This document shows, in pieces, positions 25,294-34,723 of a stretch of 64,000 nt of DNA. Under the pieces are notes generated by a model that ran no database searches, had not been told where the DNA came from, and saw only the letters and a list, made by a program, of their open reading frames with translations. Origin of the DNA: Hyphomicrobiales bacterium (GTDB lineage: Bacteria > Pseudomonadota > Alphaproteobacteria > Rhizobiales > Rhizobiaceae); NCBI GenBank assembly GCA_900469445.1, contig UBXM01000006.1, forward strand, positions 310,001-374,000. Reading direction: 5' to 3'. The position numbers and the translations under genes were made by a program. The number at the start of each line of letters is the position of its first letter. The first letter of the stretch is position 1.

Positions 25294-28200
25294 TCAGCCG
25301 ATCGCCATAAGGCTGGCATTGCCGCCGGCGGCGGTGGTGTTGATCGAGGTCGAGACCTCTTCCAGCAGCCAGTTCAGGCAATAGGCCTCGGCATCTGCGC
25401 CAAGTTCCTGCGTCGAGGCTGCCTGAACGAGGACGAGCGGTCCCGGCAGGCTGGCGATCCTTTTCGTGACCTCGACAATCCGGTCGCCATCACCCTCGAT
25501 GAGCGCACCGGCGAAAGGCGCGTTCTTGGCCCAGTCCTCGCTCCACGCGACCCGGGCTGCGACGCTCGACGGCAGACCGGCAAGTAAGGCCTTGAGACCG
25601 CAGGCAGTATCGATCGCCACGTCGTTGCCGGTTGCAAGTGCTGCGGTGAGCTGGCGATAGAGGCCCGCTTCCGTCTGCGGAACGAGCAGGATGCGGCCTC
25701 GCGGATGCAGCGCGTAGATATTGCGCTCGCCGACAGGCCCTGCCAGATCGGTCTGGAGACCGAGCGCCGAAACCGCGCCGGTCTCGCGGGCATCCTGCGC
25801 CAGGCGATTGCGACCGCGCTGGCCGAGCCAGCGGGCGAAATCCGTCAGCGCCGGATCCGTGTGGACCGAGCTGTGGCGCGGTGGAACCGGTGCCTTGTCG
25901 ACCAGGCGGCCGAGATAAAGCGGTCCGCCCGCCTTCGGGCCGGTACCGGACAGACCGCGCCCGCCAAACGGCTGGACGCCGACGACGGCGCCGATGACAT
26001 TGCGGTTGACATAGATATTGCCGACCCGGATGAGGCCGGTCACCTGCGCGATCGTTTCGTCGAGACGGGTATGCAGGCCGAAAGTCAGGCCGTAGCCGGT
26101 GCCGTTGATATCCTCGATCAACCGTTCCAAATCGTCGCGCTTGTAGCGGACCACATGCAGGACAGGGCCGAAGACCTCGCGCTGCAAATCCTTGAGCGAG
26201 GTGATCTCAATGATGGTGGGGGCGACGAAGGTGCCGTTTTCGGTTTCGGGGCCAAGCGGCAATTGCTCGACCTTGCGGCCGAGCGTCCGCATGCTCTCGA
26301 TATGTTTTTCGATATTGCCCTTGGCCTCATCGGTAATCACCGGACCGATGTCGATCTTCAGTGTGTCGGTGCGGCCTATGGTGAGCTCCTTCAATGCGCC
26401 CTTGAGCATCTTGAGGATACGATCGGCGACATCTTCCTGCAGGCAGAGGACACGCAGGGCCGAGCAGCGCTGGCCGGCGCTGTCGAAGGCGGATGCGATG
26501 ACATCAAAGACGACCTGTTCGGCAAGCGCCGAAGAATCGACGATCATGGCGTTCTGGCCGCCGGTTTCCGCGATCAGCGGGATCGGCTTGCCGTTCGGCA
26601 GCAAACGTCCGGCAAGCTCGGCCTGGATGAGACGAGCGACTTCCGTCGAGCCGGTAAACATAACGCCGCAGGTCTGCTGCGAGGCGACGAGGGCGGCACC
26701 GATGCGGCCGTCGCCCGGAAGCAATTGCAGGGCATCGGCCGGAATGCCGGCCTCGTGCAGGATGCGCACACCCTGTGCGGCAATGAGCGGCGTTTCTTCC
26801 GCAGGCTTTGCCAGAACCGGGTTTCCGGCGACAAGCGCCGCTGCAATCTGGCCGGTGAAGATCGCCAGCGGGAAATTCCACGGGCTGATGCAGACGATCG
26901 GCCCGAGCGGGCGATGTCCGGGGCCCAGCGTGCGGCGCGCCTGCTCGGCATAATAACGGAGGAAGTCGATCGCCTCGCGGATCTCGGCAATCGCGTTCGG
27001 CATGGATTTGCCGGCCTCGCGCATGACGAGGCCGAGCAGGTCCGGCATTTGCGCCTGCATGAGGTCGGCAGCGCGTTCAAGGCAGGCGGCGCGATCGGCG
27101 GGGTTGACGGCGGCCCAGCTTGCGGCTGCATTCGCGGCGGTGGTCATGGCCTTTTCGACACCGGCCTCGGAGATCTCGGTGACCATGCCGACAACGTCGC
27201 GCCGGTCGCCGGGGTTGAGGACCGGGCGACTGGTGCCGGCTGCTTCCGATGTTGGAGCGGCGATCCATTCGCGTGTGGACGAAGCCTTCAGCGATGCGGA
27301 AAGCTCTGCAAGCACAGTTTCGTTGGAGAGGTCCAGACCGGCCGAGTTGCGGCGCACGCCGTAAAGATCGCGTGGCAGGGCAATCTGATCGTGACGGGCG
27401 CCGAGTTCGGCCATGCCGCGCACGACATCTGCCGGATCGGCGACCAGCTCGTCGATCGAGACGTTCTTGTCGCCGATGCGGTTGACGAAAGAGGAATTGG
27501 CGCCGTTTTCCAGAAGGCGGCGCACGAGATAGGCGAGCAGCGTCTCATGGGTGCCGACGGGTGCATAGATGCGCGCCGGGCGGCCGAGCTTGTTATGGCC
27601 GACGACCTCGTCATAAAGCGGTTCGCCCATGCCGTGCAGGCACTGGAACTCGTATTTGCCGCTTTTGAATTCCGGCCCGGCCATATGGTAGATGGTTGCG
27701 AGCGTCTGGGCGTTGTGGGTGGCGAATTGCGGGAAGACGGCATCGGTTGCCGCCAGCAGTTTTCTAGCGCAGGCGATGTAGGAGACGTCGGTGTGGACCT
27801 TTCGGGTATAGACCGGGAAATCTTCCAGTCCATCCACCTGGGCGCGCTTGATCTCGGCATCCCAATAGGCGCCCTTGACGAGGCGCACCATGATGCGGCG
27901 GTTGTTGCTGCGGGCGAGATCGATGATGAAATCGAGAACGGCGGGGCAGCGCTTGCCATAGGCCTGGACAACGAAGCCCATGCCTTCCCAGCCGGCGAGA
28001 TCGGGATCTTCGCAGAGGCTTTGCAGGAGATCGAGCGACAGTTCGAGCCGGTCGGCTTCCTCGGCGTCGATATTGAGGCCGATATCATATTTCTTCGCCA
28101 AGCCCGCGAGCGCCGTTACCTTCGGCAGCAGCTCGGTCATGACCCTGTCGGCCTGGGCGCGGACATAACGCGGATGCAGGGCCGACAGCTTGATCGAAAT

Positions 28201-28980
28201 GCCCGGGCCTTCATAAATGCCGCGGCCGGCGGAGGCGAGGCCGATGGCATGGATCGCCGTCTCGTAATCCTTGTAGTAGCGCTCGGCATCCGCAGCGGTC
28301 GTGGCGGCTTCGCCCAGCATGTCATAGGAATAGCGGAAACCGCGTTCTTCCAGCGGGCGGGCGCGTTTCAACGCCTCGGCGATCGTTTCGCCGGTGACGA
28401 ACTGCTCGCCCATCATGCGCATGGCCATGTCGACGCCGCGGCGGATGACCGGCTCGCCGCAGCGGGCGATCAGACGGGTCAGCGCCGCCGAAAGGCTGCG
28501 GCCATCGACGGTATTGGTGAGCTTGCCGGTGACGACGAGGCCCCAGGTGGCGGCATTGACGAACAGTGAGCGGCCACCGCCGACATGGGACTTCCAGTCG
28601 CCATCGGAGATCTTGTCGCGGATCAGTGCGTCGCGGGTTGCAGTATCGGGAATGCGCAGCAGTGCCTCGGCAAGGCACATGAGGGCGACGCCCTCCTGGC
28701 TGGACAGCGAGTATTCGTGCACCAGCCCCTCGACGCCGGTTCCCCTGTGCTTGTTGCGAAGGGCCTTGATGAGCTGGCTGGCCGTCATCCGCACGTCGCG
28801 GCGCATCTCCTCCGGCAAGGTGGCCTGTTCCAGAAGTACGGCAACGCTCTCGTCCTCCGGCCTGCGATAGGCGGCAGTGATGGCGCGGCGCAATTCGTTC
28901 TGTTCGCGCACGGCGGGCGCGAAGTTTTCGAATGCCGGGAATACGTCGTTGTTCTGGTCGATCTGGCGAGGGGGCGTCAT
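25294..28980 (-). CDS. putA: Bifunctional proline dehydrogenase / P5C dehydrogenase PutA
   Basis: It oxidises proline to glutamate in two steps: an FAD proline dehydrogenase domain (residues ~170-490; [32 protein letters not shown]) and an NAD-dependent P5C dehydrogenase (~590-1020; [34 protein letters not shown], and [13 protein letters not shown] with the catalytic Cys near residue 837). A ~180-residue C-terminal domain follows. The N-terminus has no ribbon-helix-helix DNA-binding domain, so this PutA is not its own repressor. I start it at ATG 28978-28980 with GGGA upstream; a TTG 11 codons earlier is also open but has no ribosome site. The product is 1228 aa. Divergent from putR, as in Agrobacterium, where PutR activates putA in response to proline. 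Confidence 0.95.
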   Translation of the reverse strand: MTPPRQIDQNNDVFPAFENFAPAVREQNELRRAITAAYRRPEDESVAVLLEQATLPEEMRRDVRMTASQLIKALRNKHRGTGVEGLVHEYSLSSQEGVALMCLAEALLRIPDTATRDALIRDKISDGDWKSHVGGGRSLFVNAATWGLVVTGKLTNTVDGRSLSAALTRLIARCGEPVIRRGVDMAMRMMGEQFVTGETIAEALKRARPLEERGFRYSYDMLGEAATTAADAERYYKDYETAIHAIGLASAGRGIYEGPGISIKLSALHPRYVRAQADRVMTELLPKVTALAGLAKKYDIGLNIDAEEADRLELSLDLLQSLCEDPDLAGWEGMGFVVQAYGKRCPAVLDFIIDLARSNNRRIMVRLVKGAYWDAEIKRAQVDGLEDFPVYTRKVHTDVSYIACARKLLAATDAVFPQFATHNAQTLATIYHMAGPEFKSGKYEFQCLHGMGEPLYDEVVGHNKLGRPARIYAPVGTHETLLAYLVRRLLENGANSSFVNRIGDKNVSIDELVADPADVVRGMAELGARHDQIALPRDLYGVRRNSAGLDLSNETVLAELSASLKASSTREWIAAPTSEAAGTSRPVLNPGDRRDVVGMVTEISEAGVEKAMTTAANAAASWAAVNPADRAACLERAADLMQAQMPDLLGLVMREAGKSMPNAIAEIREAIDFLRYYAEQARRTLGPGHRPLGPIVCISPWNFPLAIFTGQIAAALVAGNPVLAKPAEETPLIAAQGVRILHEAGIPADALQLLPGDGRIGAALVASQQTCGVMFTGSTEVARLIQAELAGRLLPNGKPIPLIAETGGQNAMIVDSSALAEQVVFDVIASAFDSAGQRCSALRVLCLQEDVADRILKMLKGALKELTIGRTDTLKIDIGPVITDEAKGNIEKHIESMRTLGRKVEQLPLGPETENGTFVAPTIIEITSLKDLQREVFGPVLHVVRYKRDDLERLIEDINGTGYGLTFGLHTRLDETIAQVTGLIRVGNIYVNRNVIGAVVGVQPFGGRGLSGTGPKAGGPLYLGRLVDKAPVPPRHSSVHTDPALTDFARWLGQRGRNRLAQDARETGAVSALGLQTDLAGPVGERNIYALHPRGRILLVPQTEAGLYRQLTAALATGNDVAIDTACGLKALLAGLPSSVAARVAWSEDWAKNAPFAGALIEGDGDRIVEVTKRIASLPGPLVLVQAASTQELGADAEAYCLNWLLEEVSTSINTTAAGGNASLMAIG

Positions 28981-29125
28981 GGGTGTTCCCGGTTGTCGGA
29001 GAGGTGTCAACAAGTCGCGAAGATAACATGGCCGAAATTTTCGAGTTGCCCAGTTTTCGGTCTTGTCCTTTGTCCTTTTCCTAAAGATAAGAAGAAAATC
29101 CGGATAAAATTCAGATCAGAGCGCC
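28981..29125. promoter_or_regulatory. Shared putA-putR divergent promoter region
   Basis: 145 bp, notably A/T-rich near the middle (29030-29110), between divergent putA and the Lrp-type regulator. Imperfect dyads such as CGAAATTTTCG (about 29033-29043) suit Lrp/AsnC-family binding. Exact promoter elements cannot be assigned with confidence. Confidence 0.5.
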
Positions 29126-29602
29126 ATGGCTAGTGAATTGGACCAATTCGACAAGAAGATCATGCGGGAACTTTCGGCCGATGGCCGCCTGTCCATTACC
29201 GAACTGGCCAGCCGTATCGGTCTTTCCAAGACCCCTTGCCAGCTGCGGCTGCGCCGGCTGATCGACGAAGGTTATATCGAAGGGTTCAGGGCTATCCTCA
29301 GTTCCCAGAAGCTCGGCCTCGATCATATCGCTTTCGTCGAGGTGAAACTCAGCGACACCCGCGAAGAGGCGCTGAAAAGCTTCAACGACGCGGCGCGGAA
29401 AATCAGGGAGATTGAAGGCTGCCACATGATCGCCGGCCGCTTCGATTACCTGCTCAAGGTTCGCACCAGAGACATCAGACGATATAGGATTGTTCTCGGC
29501 GAGAAGATTTCAACCCTTCCCTTCGTATCGAGCACGTCGACGAATGTGGTCATGCAGACGGTCAAGGAAGACAGCCCGCAGCTTCTTGCGGCATCCGACT
29601 AG
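29126..29602 (+). CDS. putR: Lrp/AsnC-family transcriptional activator PutR
   Basis: A 158-aa protein of normal Lrp length. An N-terminal winged HTH (residues ~5-60: LDQFDKKIMRELSADGRLSI, ELASRIGLSKTPCQLRLRRL) is followed by a ligand-binding RAM domain (FVEVKLSDTREEALKSF, IEGCHMIAGRFDYLLKVRT). Lrp proteins form dimers and higher oligomers and sense amino acids. The gene is divergent from putA, the known arrangement for rhizobial and Agrobacterium PutR, which activates putA when proline is present and represses itself. The name rests on this context plus the fold. Confidence 0.9.
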   Translation: MASELDQFDKKIMRELSADGRLSITELASRIGLSKTPCQLRLRRLIDEGYIEGFRAILSSQKLGLDHIAFVEVKLSDTREEALKSFNDAARKIREIEGCHMIAGRFDYLLKVRTRDIRRYRIVLGEKISTLPFVSSTSTNVVMQTVKEDSPQLLAASD

Positions 29603-29620
29603 CTGTTGCGCGGGAAGGGG

Positions 29621-29836
29621 TCAGAGATGATCGATGATCTTGCCGTCCAGCGCATCGATCCCGATGAAGATGATGGCAAGGCAAATGGCCGCCACGAAAT
29701 ATCTGGCAGAACGTAGACGAAATGAACCTTCGCGCCGAGACGTAGCCGCGTGACCGAGCATCGCATTGGCGCGATCGATGTCGCCGTCAATTGCGGTTCT
29801 CACAATCTCGTTGGCGATGTCTCTGCTGGTCTTCAT
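29621..29836 (-). CDS. Small single-pass membrane protein (71 aa)
   Basis: Hypothetical. The ATG is preceded by AAAGGA about eight bases upstream, a reasonable ribosome site. Residues 1-40 are soluble and helical (SRDIANEIVRTAIDGDIDRA). One hydrophobic segment at ~45-62 (YFVAAICLAIIFIGIDAL) should span the inner membrane, with a short tail GKIIDHL. It converges with putR with only 18 bp between stops. No family is recognised. Confidence 0.55.
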   Translation of the reverse strand: MKTSRDIANEIVRTAIDGDIDRANAMLGHAATSRREGSFRLRSARYFVAAICLAIIFIGIDALDGKIIDHL

Positions 29837-30022
29837 CCGAATTATCCTTTGCGAACGGCATTCTTTTAGTCACGGTTTCCTGACAGCAAGCTGAATGCGT
29901 CTGGCCGTTTCGTCTTAGCGAAGAAAGATGACATCTCGATGCCGATCCGCTCTGTTTCTGAAACGGTCTGCGCAGTCGTGGCTCGTCGCGTCCGAACCTG
30001 AGCCGATTTGATATGTGCCGCC

Positions 30023-30090
30023 TTTCGAATTGGTTTCGTCCTTTCCTTGCTTGCGGTTTCGTTTCCGCCTAAGTTGATGGGAAAACGAAA
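30023..30090 (+). promoter_or_regulatory. TTTCG-type repeats upstream of glpR, possible GlpR operators
   Basis: TTTCG occurs at about 30023, 30033 and 30057. TTTCGTTTCC (30057-30066) is opposed by GGGAAAACGAAA (30079-30090), an imperfect inverted repeat. DeoR-family regulators such as GlpR bind repeats of this T/A-rich type, so autoregulation of glpR is plausible. Inferred only. Confidence 0.35.
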
Positions 30091-30112
30091 ATCGAGGGGG
30101 CGATAACGCGTC

Positions 30113-30874
30113 ATGCATCTCACCAGTCGGCAGGAAGAAATTCTGGCGCTCGCCAAGGAGCAGGGCAAGGTGCTGGTCGAAGATCTGGCTGCCCACTTCC
30201 AGGTAACGCCGCAAACGATCCGCAAGGACCTGAACGATCTATGCGACGGCGAGGCGTTAAACCGCATCCATGGCGGCGCGGTGTTTCCCAGCGGAAACGA
30301 GAATGTCAGATATGAGGCGCGTCGCTCGATGGCGGCGACCGAGAAACAGGCGATCGGCCGCGCTGCGGCAGGGATAATCCCCAGCAATTCCTCGCTTTTC
30401 ATCAATATCGGCACAACGACCGAAGCCGTCGGCGAGGCGCTGGTCGATCATCGCGAACTGATGGTAATCACCAATAATATCAATGTCGCCAATAGGTTGA
30501 GGGTATTTCCCTCGATTGAAGTAATCATTGCCGGCGGTGTGGTGCGTGGCTCGGATGGCGGCGTCGTCGGTGAGGCGGCAGTCGACTTCATCCGTCAGTT
30601 CAAGGTCGACTATGCGGTCATCGGTGTCTCGGCGATCGATGCGGACGGGGCGCTGCTCGACTTTGATTTCCGCGAGGTGAAGGTGGCGCAAGCGATCATC
30701 GCCAATGCCCGACATGTAATCCTTGTTTCTGATGCCTCGAAATTCGAGCGCACGGCGCCGGTTCGCATGGGGCATATCTCGCAGGTGCACACATTCATCA
30801 CCGACCGCTGTCCCTCTCAGGAGATCCGCAACATCTGCGCCCAAAGCGAAGTTCGCCTGGTAGAAACAGGTTAA
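30113..30874 (+). CDS. glpR: DeoR-family repressor GlpR
   Basis: A 253-aa protein of standard DeoR length. The N-terminal HTH (residues ~4-60) shows LTSRQEEILALAKEQGKVLV and FQVTPQTIRKDLNDL, then LNRIHGGAV, the diagnostic DeoR signature. The C-terminal sugar-phosphate sensor domain has INIGTTTEAV, VITNNINVA, IIAGGVVR and LVSDASKFERTAPVR. GlpR represses glycerol genes and is released by glycerol-3-phosphate. It lies directly upstream of glpD in the same direction with a 117-bp gap that includes an A/T-rich promoter, so glpD is probably its main target. Confidence 0.9.
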   Translation: MHLTSRQEEILALAKEQGKVLVEDLAAHFQVTPQTIRKDLNDLCDGEALNRIHGGAVFPSGNENVRYEARRSMAATEKQAIGRAAAGIIPSNSSLFINIGTTTEAVGEALVDHRELMVITNNINVANRLRVFPSIEVIIAGGVVRGSDGGVVGEAAVDFIRQFKVDYAVIGVSAIDADGALLDFDFREVKVAQAIIANARHVILVSDASKFERTAPVRMGHISQVHTFITDRCPSQEIRNICAQSEVRLVETG

Positions 30875-30991
30875 TTCGATCCCGCAATTGCTTTCTATCA
30901 ATCTTCATTTGACATTCGTTTTTCTTTCATTTTAGACTGATATCAATTTCGTAACTGCGTAATTTTGTGCGATGCGAAAGTGAGTGGGGCG
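30875..30991 (+). promoter_or_regulatory. glpD operon promoter region
   Basis: 117 bp, A/T-rich, with TTGACA at about 30910-30915 as a candidate -35. Overlapping it are direct T-rich repeats (TTCGTTTTTC and TTTCATTTTAG, about 30916-30936) similar to the elements upstream of glpR. A GlpR operator here would overlap the promoter. No clear -10 consensus was found. Confidence 0.4.
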
Positions 30992-32503
30992 ATGTCAGGC
31001 GATACGGTTTTCGATCTTTTCGTGATTGGCGGCGGCATCAACGGATGCGGGATCGCGCGCGATGCGGCAGGCCGCGGATATTCCGTGGCGCTCGCCGAAA
31101 TGAACGATTTCGCATCCGGCACGTCTTCCGGCGCCACCAAACTCATCCATGGCGGGCTGCGCTATCTCGAACATTACGAATTCCGCCTCGTGCGTGAAGC
31201 GTTGATGGAGCGCGAAGTGCTGTGGGCCATGGCCCCGCATGTCATCTGGCCACTGCGTTTCGTGCTGCCCTATCAGAAGGGCGGCGTGCGGCCAGCCTGG
31301 CTGATCCGCCTCGGCCTGTTTCTTTACGACAATCTTGGCGGCCGCAAGCTTCTGCCGGCGACGAAGACGCTTGATCTGAGAACTGATCCTGCCGGCGAGG
31401 CGCTGAAACCGGTTTTCGGCAAGGCCTTCGAATATTCCGATGGTTGGGTGGATGACGCCCGCATGGTCGTGCTGAACGCTCGCGATGCGGCGGCGAAGGG
31501 TGCGACGATCCTCAATAGAGCCAGGGTGGTTTCCGCGCGCCGGGAAAACGGGCTCTGGCAGATCGAGGTGCGCAACGAGGTGTCGGGCGAAACGACCAGC
31601 TACCGGGCGCGGATGGTGGTCAATGCCGGAGGCCCCTGGGTCGATCATGTTCTTTCCGGCGCGATCGGCCGCAACAACGTTCACAATGTCCGGCTCGTGC
31701 AGGGCAGCCATATCATCGTGCGCAAGAAGTTCGAGGACAAAAGAGCCTATTTCTTCCAAAATCCGGATAACCGCATCTTTTTCGCCATTCCTTACGAGAC
31801 CGATTTCACCCTGATCGGAACGACGGATCGTGATTTTCCCGGTGATCCTAAGGACGTTAAGATCAGTCCGGAGGAAATCGAATATCTCTGCAATGCGGCG
31901 AGTGAATATTTTGCCGAACCCGTGACGGGTAACGATATCGTCTGGACCTATTCGGCCGTTCGCCCGCTTTATGACGATGGTGCTTCGAAGGCGCAGGAAG
32001 CGACCCGCGACTACGTTCTGAAAGTGGACGCGGCCGATGGTGCGCCGCTGCTCAACGTCTTCGGCGGCAAGTTGACGACCTATCGGCGGCTGTCGGAACA
32101 TGCGCTGGAAAAGATTGCCGAGGCGATCGGCGCGAAGGGTGGTCCATGGACGGGAAAAAGCCACCTGCCGGGCGGTGGTTTTCCGGTCACGGGAGCGAAG
32201 GAGCAGGAGCGTCGGCTGATTTTGGCCTATCCCTTCCTGACCGAACGGCAGGCTTCACGCCTGATCAAATGTTACGGCACCGATGCCAGGGCGATATTGG
32301 GAGACGCTACGGCATTGGAGGAGCTCGGGCGGCATTTTGGCGGGACGCTTTACGAAGCGGAAGTCCGCTGGCTGATCGAAAGGGAATGGGCGCAAACGGC
32401 CGAAGATGTGCTGTGGCGCCGCACCAAGCAGGGATTGTTCCTGACCGCCGAGGAGGCAGCAGGACTGGAGGAGTACATGGCGGGAGCGCGCAGGGCGGCC
32501 TAA
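30992..32503 (+). CDS. glpD: Aerobic glycerol-3-phosphate dehydrogenase
   Basis: FAD-dependent enzyme that oxidises glycerol-3-phosphate to dihydroxyacetone phosphate at the inner membrane and feeds electrons to quinone. I start it at ATG 30992 (GTGGGG just upstream), giving 503 aa, near the family norm; the frame is open nine codons further to a TTG without a ribosome site. The N-terminus has the FAD fold FVIGGGINGCGIARDAAGRG and the family signature SGTSSGATKLIHGGLRYLE. Later NAGGPWVDHV, FQNPDNRIFFAIPYE and NVFGGKLTTYRRLSE mark the catalytic and FAD-capping regions. First gene of the glycerol uptake operon. Confidence 0.95.
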   Translation: MSGDTVFDLFVIGGGINGCGIARDAAGRGYSVALAEMNDFASGTSSGATKLIHGGLRYLEHYEFRLVREALMEREVLWAMAPHVIWPLRFVLPYQKGGVRPAWLIRLGLFLYDNLGGRKLLPATKTLDLRTDPAGEALKPVFGKAFEYSDGWVDDARMVVLNARDAAAKGATILNRARVVSARRENGLWQIEVRNEVSGETTSYRARMVVNAGGPWVDHVLSGAIGRNNVHNVRLVQGSHIIVRKKFEDKRAYFFQNPDNRIFFAIPYETDFTLIGTTDRDFPGDPKDVKISPEEIEYLCNAASEYFAEPVTGNDIVWTYSAVRPLYDDGASKAQEATRDYVLKVDAADGAPLLNVFGGKLTTYRRLSEHALEKIAEAIGAKGGPWTGKSHLPGGGFPVTGAKEQERRLILAYPFLTERQASRLIKCYGTDARAILGDATALEELGRHFGGTLYEAEVRWLIEREWAQTAEDVLWRRTKQGLFLTAEEAAGLEEYMAGARRAA

Positions 32504-32555
32504 AGCCCGAGGCATCACCGCTTGGTACCAGAGGGTTGGGAGGCCCGAGGTATAT

Positions 32556-33638
32556 ATGCTGGAATTGCGCAACGTGTCGAAGACGGTGGCGGGCGAATAT
32601 CATATCCGCCCGACCGACCTGACATTAAAGCGGGGAACGCTGAACGTCCTGCTGGGGCCGACGCTTGCCGGCAAGACGTCGCTGATGCGGCTGATGGCGG
32701 GGCTCGACAAGCCGACCGAAGGTTCGGTGTTTTTCGATGGCGCTGATGTGACCGCGATGCCGGTGCAGAAGCGCAATGTCGCGATGGTCTACCAGCAGTT
32801 CATCAATTACCCGGCGCTTTCCGTATATGAGAACATCGCCTCGCCGATGCGCATTGCCGGCAAGGATGCGGCCACGATCGAGCGCGAGGTGAAGAAGGCC
32901 GCCGATCTTCTCAAGTTGACGCCCTATCTGGATCGCACGCCGCTCAATCTTTCCGGCGGTCAGCAGCAGCGCACGGCGCTCGCTCGCGCCATCGTCAAGA
33001 ACGCCAATCTCGTCCTGCTCGACGAACCGCTCGCCAATCTCGACTACAAGCTGCGCGAGGAATTACGCGAGGAACTGCCGAAGATCTTTGCCGCCTCCGG
33101 TGCGATCTTCGTTTATGCGACGACCGAACCATCCGAGGCGCTTTTGCTCGGCGGCAATACCGCGACTTTGCATGAGGGAGCCGTGACGCAGTTCGGCAGG
33201 ACGGTGGACGTCTATCGTCGACCTGCCGATCTCGTTACCGCGGAAATCTTTGCCGATCCGCCGCTCAATACGATCGCGCTGACGCGTTCCGGCAATGCCT
33301 TCCTCATCGACAGCGAGCCGGTCATTCCCGTACCGGGGCATCTGGCTTCTATACCGGATGGACCGGTGACGCTTGCGTTCCAGCCGCATCACCTGTTTCT
33401 GCATGCCGCGAACGGCCACACGACACCGCTCAGGGCCCGCACGCTGGTCTCGGAAATCGCCGGTTCGGAAAGTTTCATCCATCTCGAATTTGCCGGTCGC
33501 CGCTGGGTGATGCTGGCGCATGGCATTCACGACATCGAACAGGACCGGCAGATCGAGGTGCATCTCGACAGTCGCCATCTGATGGCGTTCGACCAATCGA
33601 CCGGCAAGGCGCTCGTCGCCGCGCCGCTGGCGGCGTGA
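32556..33638 (+). CDS. glpS: Glycerol ABC importer ATPase GlpS
   Basis: A 360-aa MalK-type ATPase. Walker A is GPTLAGKTS (residues ~36-44), Q-loop YQQFINYP, signature LSGGQQQRTALARA (intact) and Walker B LVLLDEPLANLD with the catalytic Glu. The H-loop is abnormal: the usual VTHDQTEA is replaced by VYATTEPSEA, so the switch His is missing. A C-terminal OB-like regulatory domain follows (QPHHLFLHA). It pairs with GlpT, whose defect is the opposite one. GlpS and GlpT together energise glycerol import through GlpPQ. It starts 52 bp after glpD and is separated from glpT by 12 bp, so one transcript is expected. Confidence 0.92.
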   Translation: MLELRNVSKTVAGEYHIRPTDLTLKRGTLNVLLGPTLAGKTSLMRLMAGLDKPTEGSVFFDGADVTAMPVQKRNVAMVYQQFINYPALSVYENIASPMRIAGKDAATIEREVKKAADLLKLTPYLDRTPLNLSGGQQQRTALARAIVKNANLVLLDEPLANLDYKLREELREELPKIFAASGAIFVYATTEPSEALLLGGNTATLHEGAVTQFGRTVDVYRRPADLVTAEIFADPPLNTIALTRSGNAFLIDSEPVIPVPGHLASIPDGPVTLAFQPHHLFLHAANGHTTPLRARTLVSEIAGSESFIHLEFAGRRWVMLAHGIHDIEQDRQIEVHLDSRHLMAFDQSTGKALVAAPLAA

Positions 33639-33650
33639 GGAGAAAGCGAT

Positions 33651-34721
33651 ATGGCACGCATCACGCTCGAACATATCCGCCACGCCTATAGCGACAAGGC
33701 CAAGGCCGCCGGTGATTATGCACTGAAGGAAGTGCATCACGAATGGGAGGACGGCGGAGCATACGCGCTGCTCGGTCCTTCCGGCTGCGGAAAGACCACG
33801 CTCCTCAACATCATTTCCGGCCTGCTGACGCCGTCCGACGGGCGCATCCTGTTCGACGGCAAGGATGTCACGCAGCTTTCGACCGAGGAGCGCAATATCG
33901 CCCAGGTCTTCCAGTTCCCGGTCGTCTACGACACGATGACGGTGTTCGATAACCTTGCTTTCCCTTTACGCAACCGAAAGGTGCCGGAAGCGGAAGTCGA
34001 AAAGCGGGTCAACGAAATTCTCGAAATGACCGATCTTGCCGGCATGGCGAAACGCCGGGCGCAACGGCTGACGGCGGACCAGAAGCAGAAGATTTCGCTC
34101 GGCCGTGGGTTGGTGCGGGCCAATGTCAATGCGATCCTGTTCGACGAGCCGCTGACGGTCATCGACCCGCATATGAAATGGGTATTGCGTTCGCAATTGA
34201 AGCGCCTGCACCGGCAGTCGCGCTTTACGATGGTCTATGTCACCCACGACCAGACCGAGGCTTTGACCTTTGCCGACAAGGTGGTGGTCATGCATGACGG
34301 GCAGATCGTTCAGATCGGCACGCCGGCAGAACTGTTCGAACGGCCAAGCCATACATTCGTCGGTTATTTCATCGGCTCGCCGGGCATGAACATCCTGCCG
34401 GCCGTGATCGACGGAGCGACCGCACGTGTCGGTGACCAGCAGATCGCACTTTCGGCCGCACCTGCGCTGAAGGGGCAGGGTCGAACCGAACTCGGCATTC
34501 GCCCGGAATTCATCAAGCTCGGGCGGGAAGGCATGCCGGTGACGATCAACAAGGTGGAGGATATCGGCCGCCAGAAGATCGTCCGCGCCTCGTTCTGCGG
34601 ACAGCCGATCTCGATCGTGGTGCCGGAAGATGACGAGATCCCGGCCGATCCGAAGGTTGCTTTCGAAAAACAGGCGATCGGCATCTTTGCCGATAGCTGG
34701 CGTGTGAGGCAGGAGGGCTGA
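33651..34721 (+). CDS. glpT: Glycerol ABC importer ATPase GlpT
   Basis: A 356-aa MalK-type ATPase. Walker A is GPSGCGKTT (residues ~42-50), Q-loop VFQFPVVYD, Walker B NAILFDEPLTVID with the catalytic Glu, and an intact H-loop VTHDQTEAL. The ABC signature is non-canonical: RLTADQKQKISLGR instead of LSGGQxQR. A C-terminal regulatory domain follows (GIRPEFIKLGREGMPV). It forms a heterodimer with GlpS; the substitution suggests the ATP site using GlpT's signature is weak. Two bases separate its stop from the glpP ATG. Unrelated to E. coli GlpT, which is an MFS antiporter. Confidence 0.92.
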   Translation: MARITLEHIRHAYSDKAKAAGDYALKEVHHEWEDGGAYALLGPSGCGKTTLLNIISGLLTPSDGRILFDGKDVTQLSTEERNIAQVFQFPVVYDTMTVFDNLAFPLRNRKVPEAEVEKRVNEILEMTDLAGMAKRRAQRLTADQKQKISLGRGLVRANVNAILFDEPLTVIDPHMKWVLRSQLKRLHRQSRFTMVYVTHDQTEALTFADKVVVMHDGQIVQIGTPAELFERPSHTFVGYFIGSPGMNILPAVIDGATARVGDQQIALSAAPALKGQGRTELGIRPEFIKLGREGMPVTINKVEDIGRQKIVRASFCGQPISIVVPEDDEIPADPKVAFEKQAIGIFADSWRVRQEG

Positions 34722-34723
34722 CC

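Noticed and set aside
25705..28569. 954-codon open frame on the plus strand opposite putA
   Set aside because: Composition (Arg/Asp/Ala/Gly-rich, low complexity) is that of the antisense shadow of a high-G+C gene; putA on the other strand has full catalytic motifs.
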